Shown: positions 1-8,550 of the stretch, one piece after another
Position numbering within the stretch: the first letter of the stretch is position 1
How the letters are laid out: every line of letters starts with the position of its first letter
Assembly (NCBI RefSeq): GCF_900115065.1
Contig: NZ_FOVE01000001.1
Coordinates: 186,001 to 250,000, forward strand
DNA: 64,000 nt
Direction of reading: 5' to 3'
Source of the DNA: Formivibrio citricus
GTDB taxonomy: Bacteria > Pseudomonadota > Gammaproteobacteria > Burkholderiales > Chitinibacteraceae
Translations under genes and position numbers: made by a program
The notes under the pieces: generated by a model
What the model saw: only the letters and a program-made list of their open reading frames with translations
The model's database searches: none
Told to the model about the DNA's origin: nothing

Positions 1-1
1 T

Positions 2-232
2 GCCGGCCTGGTGGTCGATCATCTGCTGGGCGAGTTGCAGGTCGTGATCAAACCGCTGGGCAAGCTTTTCCGGGGCGCGCAGGGAATCTCCGGCTCGGCC
101 ATCCTTGGCAGCGGCGAGGTCGCCCTGATTCTGGACGTGCCGCAACTGGTGCAGGTGGCTTGCCGCCAGGAAAAAGAAGAGATCGAACATCACCACGAAC
201 GAAGCCACACCGAACATGCATGCGGCAAATGA
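2..232 (+). CDS. cheA: Chemotaxis histidine kinase CheA, C-terminal fragment
   Basis: Only the last 76 codons lie in the window; the reading frame is open to the left edge. The residues FRGAQGISGSAILGSGEVAL and the following ILDVPQLV are the classic end of the CheW-like regulatory domain of CheA, the kinase that phosphorylates CheY and CheB and docks to receptors through CheW. A charged, His-rich tail (EIEHHHERSHTEH) follows the domain and ends at TGA 230-232. Its neighbours mcp, cheW, cheR and cheB run in the same direction, so this is the upstream end of one chemotaxis operon. The kinase and phosphotransfer domains lie outside the window and cannot be judged. Confidence 0.9.
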   Translation, partial: AGLVVDHLLGELQVVIKPLGKLFRGAQGISGSAILGSGEVALILDVPQLVQVACRQEKEEIEHHHERSHTEHACGK

Positions 233-277
233 GTCCTGGCCGGCCGGGGCGCCGGGACGAGAAGCAAGGGAGACATC

Positions 278-1924
278 ATGAAACTGACTGTGGCACGACG
301 CCTGCAAGTCATGACGCTGGGCGCAATTCTTACCCTGCTGGTGGCCGGCGGGATGGGCGCTTTCCATCTGCAGAAGCTTGCCGGTCTGGTGAGCTTCTTG
401 AATGCCAAGATCATTCCCGGCATCCATTCGTTGAACGAGGTGCAGCGCGATTTCCTGCAATACCGCGCTTTCCTGTTCCGTCATGTCTTCAATACGGATC
501 CGGCTCAAAAAGCCGAGCTGGATCTGCAGATGAAGAAGGTGCGAGGCAATTGGGAAAAAACTCTCGACGATTACGAGAAAAACCTGCCCGCCGATGAGGC
601 CAACAGGCGGATGCTGGAGAACGACCGGCGCGAAATAGCTGCTTATTTGCAAGTAGCTGAGCGGATACTGGCCCATTCCCGCAAGGGTGAGAATAAGGCT
701 GCCGTGGATATCATCAATTCCACGGTAGGTTCAAATTCGACAGACGTGCAAAAAGCCTTGTCCGCGCACGTAACCCATAATGAAAAAATAGCGATAGAGC
801 TGGAGAAGCGCGCCGATTCAACGACGCAGACGGGATTGGTTGTGACTTTTGTCGTGATGCTGCTGGGTGCTGCAATTACTTCGATCATTGCATTTCTGTT
901 GAGCCGAAGCTTGCTGCGTCAGTTGGGCGGTGAACCGGATGTCGTCGTTGCCGCTGCCGAGGCGCTTGTTCGGGGCGACATCTCGGAAAACTTGCCTGTT
1001 CGCGAAGGCGATACGTCCAGCGTCATCGCCGTGCAACAGCGCATGATCGAGAAATTGCGGACCGTGATTGTCGGGGTGCGCAATTCGGCGCAAACCGTGG
1101 CCAGCGCCGCCGAACAGATCAGCGCTTCTGCCCAGGCGCTGAACCAGACGGTTGCGAGGCAGGCGTCCAGCGTGGAGCAGACCAGTGCCACACTGGATGA
1201 AATGACGGCGACCGTTGCGCAGAATTCCGACAACGCCAAAATGACCGAGGGTATTGCCGCGCAATCGGCCCATCACGCCGAAGAAGGCGGCAGGGCGGTC
1301 AGCGAAACCGTGCAGGCCATGCAGAAAATCGCCGGCAAGGTTGGCGTGATCAACGACATTGCGTACAAGACCAATCTCCTGGCGCTTAATGCCGCCATTG
1401 AAGCGGCTCGCGTCGGCGAAGCCGGCAAGGGCTTTGCCGTGGTGGCCTCCGAGGTGCGCAAGCTTGCTGAACGAAGCCAGGCTGCGGCCCGTGAAATCAG
1501 CCAGCTGGCCAGCAACAGCCTTTCAGTCTCCGAGCATGCCGGAGCCCTGCTCAAGGAAATGGTCCCCTCGATCTGCAAGACTGCGGAGCTGGTTCAGGAA
1601 ATCGCATCTGCTTCGCGCGAGCAGTCTTCCGGCGTAGAGCAGGTCAGCGTGGCGATGGGGCAGATTTCCCTGACCACGCAGGCTGCGGCGACTTCGGCCG
1701 AGGAGCTGGCTTCCACATCCGAGTCCATGAGCGAATCGGCCTTGCAACTGCAGGAAGCCATGAGCTGGTTCAGAACCTGTGCCGAAGTTGCAGGAAACCA
1801 GGAAAAAATCGTGCCTGAAGCCGTAGAGGATGTGCCCGTTCACAAGGTCGTCGCACCGCCGCCTGTTGCGCGGCAATGGGTCAAGGACGAGCCGATCGAT
1901 GAAAGCAAATTTTCCAGATTCTGA
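278..1924 (+). CDS. Methyl-accepting chemotaxis protein (4-helix-bundle sensor)
   Basis: A 548-residue transmembrane chemoreceptor. TM1 is at about residues 9-29, a helical periplasmic domain of the 4HB type spans about 30-185, TM2 is at about 186-209, and a HAMP segment follows. The cytoplasmic signalling domain carries the conserved hairpin tip ([20 protein letters not shown]). It couples to CheA through CheW. The C-terminus ends SKFSRF, so there is no NWETF-type pentapeptide for tethering CheR/CheB. The ATG at 278 has a good ribosome site (aaggga) just upstream. It lies 45 bp after cheA and 12 bp before cheW. The ligand is unknown; 4HB domains are too divergent to predict one. Confidence 0.93.
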   Translation: MKLTVARRLQVMTLGAILTLLVAGGMGAFHLQKLAGLVSFLNAKIIPGIHSLNEVQRDFLQYRAFLFRHVFNTDPAQKAELDLQMKKVRGNWEKTLDDYEKNLPADEANRRMLENDRREIAAYLQVAERILAHSRKGENKAAVDIINSTVGSNSTDVQKALSAHVTHNEKIAIELEKRADSTTQTGLVVTFVVMLLGAAITSIIAFLLSRSLLRQLGGEPDVVVAAAEALVRGDISENLPVREGDTSSVIAVQQRMIEKLRTVIVGVRNSAQTVASAAEQISASAQALNQTVARQASSVEQTSATLDEMTATVAQNSDNAKMTEGIAAQSAHHAEEGGRAVSETVQAMQKIAGKVGVINDIAYKTNLLALNAAIEAARVGEAGKGFAVVASEVRKLAERSQAAAREISQLASNSLSVSEHAGALLKEMVPSICKTAELVQEIASASREQSSGVEQVSVAMGQISLTTQAAATSAEELASTSESMSESALQLQEAMSWFRTCAEVAGNQEKIVPEAVEDVPVHKVVAPPPVARQWVKDEPIDESKFSRF

Positions 1925-1936
1925 GGGGAAGGGGAC

Positions 1937-2470
1937 ATGAACAAGAGCCATCATGAGCCTGCTTTGCAAGAGGCTGGGCAGCAAGATGCCCAGCAATACC
2001 TGACATTCCTGCTGGGGCGGGAAACCTTTGCCATAGGAATCTCCGGCATACGGGAGATCATCGAATTTGGCGGTATGACCAGCGTACCGCTCATGCCGCC
2101 ATTCCTGCGCGGAGTGCTCAACTTGCGGGGGGCTGTTGTGCCGGTGGTGGATATCTCCGTCCGCTTTGGCCGCGAAGAAACGCCGATCGGCCCTCAGACC
2201 TGCGTGGTGATTCTGGAGGTGGCACATGAAGGAGAAATCCAGTATGTCGGGGTGCTGGTGGATTCAGTGAATGAAGTGGTGGAAATTGCAGCCGAAGACA
2301 TTGAGCCTCCCCCCTCGTTCGGTTCCATGCTTCGACCGGAATTCATCCAGGGAATGGGCAAGGTAAACGGGCAGTTTGTCGTGTTGCTGAGCGTGGATTA
2401 CGTTCTCTCCATCGATGAAATGGCGCAGATAAGCCATGTCGCAGAATCATCTGAACCCGCACACGAATAA
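1937..2470 (+). CDS. cheW: Chemotaxis adaptor protein CheW
   Basis: A 177-residue cytoplasmic adaptor that links CheA to receptor tips. The CheW fold is recognisable from FLLGRETFAIGISGIREII, the MPPFLRGVLNLRG segment, VVPVVDISVRFG and the late GMGKVNGQFVVLL strand. The start has a purine-rich ribosome site (gggaagggg). The gene sits between the MCP and cheR, and its 3' end overlaps the longest possible cheR frame by 35 bp, consistent with translational coupling. Length is typical of CheW with a short N-terminal extension. Confidence 0.95.
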   Translation: MNKSHHEPALQEAGQQDAQQYLTFLLGRETFAIGISGIREIIEFGGMTSVPLMPPFLRGVLNLRGAVVPVVDISVRFGREETPIGPQTCVVILEVAHEGEIQYVGVLVDSVNEVVEIAAEDIEPPPSFGSMLRPEFIQGMGKVNGQFVVLLSVDYVLSIDEMAQISHVAESSEPAHE

Positions 2471-3317
2471 CGGCATGGCCCAGTACGATGCTCATGGCAT
2501 ATGGATGCCTGAGCTGAGCATGGGCGAGTTCAGGGAGCTGACCGAACTGCTTGGTTTGCATTTGGGTTTTCGTTTTCCGGACTCCAAGCAAAAACTGGTG
2601 GCCGCCCGTCTGGCTTCGCGTCTGCGCGATCTGGGGCTGGTTTCCTACCATGACTATTGGCTTCTGTTGCGTCGCCCTGAAGAAAAAACAGAATTGCAGC
2701 GGGCCATTGATCTGGTGACAACCAACGAGACCTCGTTTTTTCGCGAGCCCTCACACTTCGACTTCCTGCGCGACGAACTGATTCCGCCGTTGGCAAAACA
2801 GGGGCGCCCCGTCCGGATCTGGAGTGCAGCCTGTTCAACCGGGCAGGAGCCTTATTCCATTGCCATGACGCTGGCCGAGTCGCTTGGCATGCATGCTGAT
2901 TGGCAGGTGCTCGCCACCGATATCAGCGAGCGGGTGTTGGCGCATGCCCGCCACGGACTGTATGCCATGCATGATGCCGATCAGATTTCGTTGGAGCTGC
3001 TCAAGAAATACTGTCTGAAAGGAAACGGGGAGTACGAGGGGCAGTTCTTGATTGAGAGGGCTCTGCGCAATCGGGTGCGTTTCAGCCAGGTCAACCTCAT
3101 GAATGCCTTTGATCCGGAGCTTGCGCACTTCGACGGGGTATTCCTGCGCAACGTCATGATCTATCTTGAGAGTGACAGAAGAGATGAGATGATCGAACGT
3201 TTGAAGGACCGGATCAATCCGGGGGGCTACCTGATAGTAGGGCAAGCCGAATCGATGGCGATCAAGACAAGCGGTTTTACGCTGGTTCAGCCGTCCATTT
3301 ACCGGCGGAACAGCTGA
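2436..3317 (+). CDS. cheR: Chemotaxis protein methyltransferase CheR
   Basis: SAM-dependent methyltransferase that methylates glutamates on chemoreceptors. Family marks are [20 protein letters not shown], the SAM-binding segment [26 protein letters not shown] and FLRNVMIYL. The longest frame (293 aa) starts inside cheW. An in-frame ATG at 2475 would remove 13 residues and give no overlap; neither start has a strong ribosome site, so the true start is unsettled. cheB follows after 7-52 bp depending on its start. Confidence 0.95.
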   Translation: MSQNHLNPHTNNGMAQYDAHGIWMPELSMGEFRELTELLGLHLGFRFPDSKQKLVAARLASRLRDLGLVSYHDYWLLLRRPEEKTELQRAIDLVTTNETSFFREPSHFDFLRDELIPPLAKQGRPVRIWSAACSTGQEPYSIAMTLAESLGMHADWQVLATDISERVLAHARHGLYAMHDADQISLELLKKYCLKGNGEYEGQFLIERALRNRVRFSQVNLMNAFDPELAHFDGVFLRNVMIYLESDRRDEMIERLKDRINPGGYLIVGQAESMAIKTSGFTLVQPSIYRRNS

Positions 3318-3369
3318 AATAACAATGGACCCGATCATACGGGTTCAAGAGGAAACGGGGAGTGAGATC

Positions 3370-4446
3370 GTGCCGATAAAAGTTCTGGTCGTCGATGACT
3401 CTGCGGTGGTACGGCAGGTCATCCAGGAAGTACTGTCCGTGGAAAGCGATATCCAGGTGATGGGGGCTGCTCCCGACCCGATTTTTGCCATGGAACGCAT
3501 GAAGAAAGAATGGCCGGATGTCATCATCCTGGATATCGAAATGCCGCGCATGGATGGCATTACTTTCCTCAAGCAGATCATGGCGCAGCGCCCCACGCCG
3601 GTGATCATCTGTTCCTCGCTGGCGGAAGCCGGCGCCAAGGTGAGTATCGAAGCGCTGGCGGCCGGGGCGCTCAGCATCATTACCAAGCCCTCAATCGGCT
3701 TGCGGGGTTTTCTGCAGGATGCCTCGCTTGATTTGGTCCAGTCGGTGCGTACTGCCGCCAAAGCCCGGGTGAGTCGGCCAACTGCCGCTACGGGCGTCAT
3801 GGCAGAGCGCAGCGTCACCCCCAAACTGACTGCTGACGTGATGCTGGAAGCGCCTTCGGCTGGCCGCAGTGCTTTGGTTCATGCGACCGAGCGGGTTATT
3901 GCCATGGGGGTCTCCACGGGAGGCACTCAGGCGCTGGAGGTGATCTTGCCGAATTTGCCGCTGAATGTTCCCGGCATGGTGATCGTTCAGCACATGCCGG
4001 AGAAGTTTACGGCGGCCTTTGCCGCGCGCTTGAACGGCTTGAGCACAATCGAGGTCAAAGAAGCGCAGAACGGTGATCGGGTGATGGCGGGACGGGCGTT
4101 GATCGCGCCGGGTGGCAAGCACATGATGCTCAAGCGCAATGCCAACAATTACTATGTCGAAGTGGCCGATGGCCCGCTGGTATCCCGGCATCGCCCGTCG
4201 GTGGATGTGTTGTTCCGCTCTGCCGCAAAATTTGCCGGCGCCAATGCAGTGGGTATCATCATGACCGGCATGGGAGACGACGGCGCAAAGGGGCTCAAGG
4301 AAATGCACGATTGCGGCGCCAAGACCTACGCCCAGGACGAGGACAGTAGCGTTGTGTTCGGCATGCCCAAAGAGGCGATCAAGCTGGGCGGGGTAGATCA
4401 CATCGTACCCCTGCATCGTATTCCGGACATCATTACCAAAGCTTGA
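3370..4446 (+). CDS. cheB: Protein-glutamate methylesterase/deamidase CheB
   Basis: Response regulator with an N-terminal receiver domain ([12 protein letters not shown]; phosphoacceptor Asp in [11 protein letters not shown]) and a C-terminal methylesterase domain whose catalytic triad is visible as the Ser in GVSTGGTQA, the His in QHMPEKF and the Asp in [10 protein letters not shown]. It removes methyl groups from receptors, opposing CheR. I chose the GTG at 3370 because ggggag lies 7 nt upstream and the protein then begins directly at the receiver strand. An ATG at 3325 adds 15 residues and lacks a ribosome site. No cheD lies between cheR and cheB. Confidence 0.94.
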   Translation: MPIKVLVVDDSAVVRQVIQEVLSVESDIQVMGAAPDPIFAMERMKKEWPDVIILDIEMPRMDGITFLKQIMAQRPTPVIICSSLAEAGAKVSIEALAAGALSIITKPSIGLRGFLQDASLDLVQSVRTAAKARVSRPTAATGVMAERSVTPKLTADVMLEAPSAGRSALVHATERVIAMGVSTGGTQALEVILPNLPLNVPGMVIVQHMPEKFTAAFAARLNGLSTIEVKEAQNGDRVMAGRALIAPGGKHMMLKRNANNYYVEVADGPLVSRHRPSVDVLFRSAAKFAGANAVGIIMTGMGDDGAKGLKEMHDCGAKTYAQDEDSSVVFGMPKEAIKLGGVDHIVPLHRIPDIITKA

Positions 4447-4458
4447 GGGAGTCGGTAG

Positions 4459-5682
4459 ATGCCAGATTGGAAAAATTGTTCGGCTTTGGTGTTGGACGAC
4501 AGCGCGTTGCAGCGGGAATTTGCCGTGGCGTTGTTGCATGAAATGGGTTTTGAAAATGTCCGCCAGGCAACGGATGGGCTGGATGCCATTTGTATTCTCG
4601 AAGCGCTGCCTCCGGGTGGTGTGGATTTCATCCTCAGCGATCTGGACATGCCGGGCATGGATGGCGTGGAGTTCCTGCAGAAAGTAGCCAAGAACCAGTG
4701 GGCGCAGCATGTGGTGGTCATGTCGGCGCGCGATTCGCGCATCCTGGATGCCGTTGAGAACATGGCCGCCGAAGACGAAGGGCTTAGTCTACTGTGTGCG
4801 CTGCCCAAACCGCTATCGCGTGATCGACTGGAAAGAGCGTTGCGACAGGCCGAATGGGGCAACGCGGGGGCGAGTGCCGAGAGGGAAGTCGATCAAGATA
4901 CTCTGGATGAAATTCGACAGGCCATCGATGCCGGGAATTTTGTTCCCTACTATCAGCCTAAAGTGGATATTGCTACCGGTCTGGTACGGGGAGTGGAGGC
5001 GCTGGCGCGTTGGGAACACCCGGAAAGGGGGCTGATTTTTCCGGACAGATTCATCCCGGCCCTTACGCTTGAACAGTCCGTACTGATGCGGCAATTTACA
5101 CTGCAGATGATGAAAGTCGTCATGGCCGACCTGTCTGCCTGGTTGTCGCGAGGCGTTTCTCTCAGTGTGGCGCTCAACATGCCGGCAGAGGCGTTGCTTG
5201 ACATGACGCTGGCGGACAAGCTGTTTCAGATGACGCAGGCGGCAGGAGTTCCCGCGCGCATGGTGATTCTGGAAGTTACGGAAACCATGGTGATGAGAAA
5301 TCTGTCGGTATCGATCGGCAGTTTGGCCCGGATGCGCCTCAAGGGGTTTGGTTTGTCGATGGATGACTACGGAGTTGGCTATTCTTCCATGCAGCAACTG
5401 AGCCGTTGCCCGTTTACCGAACTGAAGATCGACCGCTCGTTCGTGGATGGAGCCGTGAATCACCCCAGCCGTCGAGTGATTCTCGAAAGTGCGATCCAGA
5501 TGGGACAGCGACTGGGGCTTGCCACTGTTGCCGAAGGTGTGGAAACCGAAGCCGACTGGAATTTGCTAAAAGAATTGGGTTGCGAAATGGGGCAGGGGTA
5601 TTTCACGGGGAGACCCATGCCCGCCAGCGAGGTGATGGGCTGGATCAAGAGCAGAAGGGGAAAAATGGCCGAACCGGCTTGA
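4459..5682 (+). CDS. Response regulator with EAL c-di-GMP phosphodiesterase domain (copy 1 of 3)
   Basis: A 407-residue REC-EAL protein. The receiver (about 1-130) has the DDS acidic pair, phospho-Asp in LSDLDMPGMDG and the conserved Lys in PKPLS. The EAL domain (about 150-400) keeps the motifs expected for c-di-GMP hydrolysis: VEALARW, the Asn of ALNMPAEALL, LEVTET, MDDYGVGYSS, LKIDRSF, AEGVET and GQGYF. It starts 12 bp after cheB with a gagggag ribosome site, so it looks like part of the che operon. Two close paralogues follow. A repeat element begins at its stop codon: the final A of TGA is also the first base of that repeat. Confidence 0.93.
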   Translation: MPDWKNCSALVLDDSALQREFAVALLHEMGFENVRQATDGLDAICILEALPPGGVDFILSDLDMPGMDGVEFLQKVAKNQWAQHVVVMSARDSRILDAVENMAAEDEGLSLLCALPKPLSRDRLERALRQAEWGNAGASAEREVDQDTLDEIRQAIDAGNFVPYYQPKVDIATGLVRGVEALARWEHPERGLIFPDRFIPALTLEQSVLMRQFTLQMMKVVMADLSAWLSRGVSLSVALNMPAEALLDMTLADKLFQMTQAAGVPARMVILEVTETMVMRNLSVSIGSLARMRLKGFGLSMDDYGVGYSSMQQLSRCPFTELKIDRSFVDGAVNHPSRRVILESAIQMGQRLGLATVAEGVETEADWNLLKELGCEMGQGYFTGRPMPASEVMGWIKSRRGKMAEPA

Positions 5683-5781
5683 GAACCTTGTTAACGCTCT
5701 TGCTGCGAAGCCGTGATCGGGGCTCATGCGCTGCTCTTCACACCGCTGACGGCTTCTCGCGACAGTGCGTGAACAGGTTCT
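5682..5781 (-). repeat. MITE-like inverted-repeat element, copy A (internally deleted)
   Basis: About 100 bp with ends related to AGAACC...GGTTCT. It matches the reverse complement of the copies at 46934 and 48297, but lacks about 45 bp between two GCGCTGCTC direct repeats that are both present in the longer copies. It directly abuts the end of the upstream REC-EAL gene. Confidence 0.75.
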
Positions 5782-5852
5782 GAGAGCCTGTTTGCGATCT
5801 TGCCGCGAGGCCTGGGTAGGGATTCATGCGCAGCTCTTCATCCCGAACATGG
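5782..5852 (-). repeat. Degenerate half copy of the same repeat family
   Basis: The segment beginning gagcctgtttgcgatcttg and continuing through gcgaggcc and catgcgcagctcttca resembles the first half of copy A and abuts it. No second inverted terminus is recognisable. Confidence 0.45.
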
Positions 5853-5897
5853 CAGTCTCTGCGTGACTGACTACCACGATAAGCAGGGGAGAATGTG

Positions 5898-7103
5898 ATG
5901 TCCAACTGGAAGGAGTACTCCATTCTGGTTGTGGACGATAGCGCGATGCAGCGGGAGTTCGCGGTTGGTCTGCTGCGTGAAATGGGGTTTGAAAAAATCC
6001 AGCAGGCGGCGGATGGCGTGGGCGCGGTTCATGCACTTGAGTTACTTGCGCCCGATGGCGTGGACTTCATGCTGACCGATCTCGACATGCCGGGCGTGGA
6101 TGGCGTCGAATTGCTGCGGGAAGTGGCAAAGCATCGCTGGGCGCAATACCTGATTGTCATGTCCGCACGGGAAGCCGGTATCCTGGATGCCGTGGAAGGC
6201 ATGGCCTCCGAAGACGAGTCGATCAAATTGTTGTGCGCCTTGCCCAAGCCGCTTTCCAGAAACCGTTTGGAGCAGGCGCTGTCGCGTGCCGAACTGGGCG
6301 AAAACGGGCGTCAGAGAGAAGGGAGCGATGCATGGTCCGCTTCGCTGGATGAAATCCGCGAGGCCATGGAAAAAGGAGAGTTCGTCCCGTATTATCAACC
6401 CAAGGTGGATATTGCCAGCGGGTTGCTGCGCAGCGTCGAAGCACTTGCGCGCTGGAAACATCCGGAAAGAGGCATTGTCCTGCCGGGAAAATTCATTCCC
6501 GTGCTGGAAAACTCCGATCTGATGTGGCCGTTCACCCTGCAGATGATCAGGATGGTGCTGGCGGATCTGGCCGGCTGGCAGGCGAAAGGGATGTCCATCG
6601 GCGTGGCGGTCAACCTTTCTGCAGAAGCGCTGCTTGACATGGCGCTGGCGGACAAGCTGGAAAAAATGGTGAAGGAAGCGCGGGTTCCCCCGCCGCGCTT
6701 GATTCTCGAAGTAACGGAAACCATGGTCATGAAAAACCTTTCCGCATGTATCGGCAATCTGGCCCGCATGCGCCTCAAGGGTTTTTCACTGTCCATGGAT
6801 GATTACGGGATCGGTTATTCTTCGATGCAGCAATTGAGCCGCTGCCCGTTCACCGAGCTCAAGATCGACCGCTCGTTCGTGGATGGTGCGGCCGATCATC
6901 CCAACCGGCGCGTGATTCTCGAAAGCTCGATCCAGATGGGCAAGCGTCTGGGCGTGACGACCATTGCAGAAGGAGTGGAAACCGAAGAAGACTGGCGTTT
7001 GCTTAAAGAGCTTGGCTGCGAAATCGGGCAGGGGTATTTTGTTGGCAAACCCATGCCTGCCGATGAACTGATTCGCTGGATCAAAAACAGAAAGGCACGA
7101 TGA
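5898..7103 (+). CDS. Response regulator with EAL c-di-GMP phosphodiesterase domain (copy 2 of 3)
   Basis: A 401-residue REC-EAL paralogue of the genes on either side. The receiver has VVDDSAMQRE and LTDLDMPGVDG. The EAL domain keeps VEALARW, VNLSAEALL, LEVTET, MDDYGIGYSS, LKIDRSF, AEGVET and GQGYF, so phosphodiesterase activity is expected. ATG 5898 is preferred over the adjacent GTG 5895 because of the aggggaga ribosome site. It is separated from copy 1 by 215 bp of repeat-derived sequence, so it may have its own promoter or rely on read-through. No sensor kinase is adjacent; CheA is a plausible phosphodonor by context only. Confidence 0.92.
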   Translation: MSNWKEYSILVVDDSAMQREFAVGLLREMGFEKIQQAADGVGAVHALELLAPDGVDFMLTDLDMPGVDGVELLREVAKHRWAQYLIVMSAREAGILDAVEGMASEDESIKLLCALPKPLSRNRLEQALSRAELGENGRQREGSDAWSASLDEIREAMEKGEFVPYYQPKVDIASGLLRSVEALARWKHPERGIVLPGKFIPVLENSDLMWPFTLQMIRMVLADLAGWQAKGMSIGVAVNLSAEALLDMALADKLEKMVKEARVPPPRLILEVTETMVMKNLSACIGNLARMRLKGFSLSMDDYGIGYSSMQQLSRCPFTELKIDRSFVDGAADHPNRRVILESSIQMGKRLGVTTIAEGVETEEDWRLLKELGCEIGQGYFVGKPMPADELIRWIKNRKAR

Positions 7104-7247
7104 ATTCCATTTTTGAATTGTACGTGACACAAAGACGAGCCACAGGCAGTGCAAATTGCGTGGCAAGACGTAGTCTCGGCGGTTTGGAAAAATGGAAGTG
7201 GGTGCCTGGATATCACGAAATGAAGCCATGGCTTGAAGGAGGTCGAT

Positions 7248-8471
7248 ATGCCTGACTGGAAAAAATACTCCGTTCTGGTTGTGGACGATAGCGCCTTGCA
7301 GCGGGAGTTCGCCGTTGCGTTGTTGCGCGAACTGGGATTCGAAAACATTCAGCAAGCAGCGGATGGTGTCGGCGCCGTACGCATTCTGGAAGCGCTTCCT
7401 GCCGGAGGCGTGGATTTCGTCCTTAGCGACCTTGACATGCCGGGCATGGACGGGATCGAACTATTGCGCGAAGTAGCCAAGAACCAATGGGCGCAACACC
7501 TGGTCGTGATGTCGTCGCGCGACCCCCGCATTCTGGATGCCGTTGAGAACATGGCATCCGAAGACAAGTCAATCAAACTACTGAATGCCTTGCCCAAGCC
7601 CTTGTCCAGGGAGCGGCTGGAGCACACCCTGCTCAAGGCTGAGCTTGAGGGAGTGGGAGGCAAGGTTGCCAGTACCGATGCCAATGCGGCGACGCTGGAG
7701 GAAATCCAGCGTGCCATGGCGGCAGGCGAGTTCGTTCCCTATTACCAACCCAAAGTGGATATCGCTTCCGGCCTGCTGCGCGGCGTGGAAGCGCTTGCGC
7801 GCTGGAAGCATCCGGAAAAAGGGGTGATCCCGCCTGCTCAGTTCATTCCGGTCCTGGAAAACTCGGAACTGATGCGCCCCTTCACATTGCAGATGATGAA
7901 AATGTTGCTGGCGGATTTGTCGAGCTGGTTGTCGCGCGGGGTTTCCATCACGGCGGCCATCAACCTCTCGGCGGAGGCGCTGCTGGACCTGACGCTTGCG
8001 GACAAGCTGGCACAGATGGTTCAGGAAGCACAGGTTCCGCCGCGCATGGTCATTCTGGAAGTGACGGAAACCATGGTGATGAAGAATCTTTCCGCCTCGA
8101 TCGGCAATCTTGCCCGCATGCGCCTCAAGGGGTTCGGGCTTTCGATGGACGATTACGGAATCGGTTATTCCTCCATGCAGCAATTGAGCCGCTGCCCGTT
8201 CACCGAACTCAAGATCGATCGCGCTTTTGTGGATGGCGCCGTGGATCATCCCAACCGCCGCGTGATTCTGGAAAGTTCGATCCAGATGGGCAAGCGCCTC
8301 AACGTGACAACCGTTGCCGAAGGCGTCGAGACTGAAGCGGACTGGCGTCTCCTCAAGGAGTTGGGCTGTGAAGTTGGCCAGGGCTATTTCGCTGGCAAAC
8401 CCATGCCGGCTGGCGAGTTGATCGGCTGGATCAAGGAAAACCGCCTGCGTCTGACAAGCTTGTTCGCCTGA
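7248..8471 (+). CDS. Response regulator with EAL c-di-GMP phosphodiesterase domain (copy 3 of 3)
   Basis: A 407-residue REC-EAL paralogue, closest by eye to copy 1 (both start MPDWK and share AVALL, LEALP and KNQWAQH blocks). All EAL signature motifs are present, with one change from RSF to RAF after LKID. ATG 7248 is chosen because a near-perfect aaggaggt ribosome site precedes it; a TTG at 7233 is also in frame but lies inside that site. The gene is followed after 33 bp by a strong intrinsic terminator, marking the end of the che/EAL transcription unit. Confidence 0.92.
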   Translation: MPDWKKYSVLVVDDSALQREFAVALLRELGFENIQQAADGVGAVRILEALPAGGVDFVLSDLDMPGMDGIELLREVAKNQWAQHLVVMSSRDPRILDAVENMASEDKSIKLLNALPKPLSRERLEHTLLKAELEGVGGKVASTDANAATLEEIQRAMAAGEFVPYYQPKVDIASGLLRGVEALARWKHPEKGVIPPAQFIPVLENSELMRPFTLQMMKMLLADLSSWLSRGVSITAAINLSAEALLDLTLADKLAQMVQEAQVPPRMVILEVTETMVMKNLSASIGNLARMRLKGFGLSMDDYGIGYSSMQQLSRCPFTELKIDRAFVDGAVDHPNRRVILESSIQMGKRLNVTTVAEGVETEADWRLLKELGCEVGQGYFAGKPMPAGELIGWIKENRLRLTSLFA

Positions 8472-8504
8472 ACTGATCATCTGCTTCTGCATGGCTCCAT
8501 CAAT

Positions 8505-8537
8505 CCCCTGACCGGTTGCGGTCAGGGGCCTTTTTTT
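8505..8537 (+). terminator. Rho-independent terminator after REC-EAL copy 3
   Basis: Perfect 10-bp stem cccctgaccg/cggtcagggg with a 4-nt loop (gttg), then cc and seven T residues. It lies only 13 bp before the recD start. Confidence 0.93.
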
Positions 8538-8550
8538 CGGGTGAACCCCT

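Noticed and set aside
7233-7247. TTG start for the third REC-EAL gene
   Set aside because: This TTG sits within the ribosome binding site of the much better ATG at 7248.
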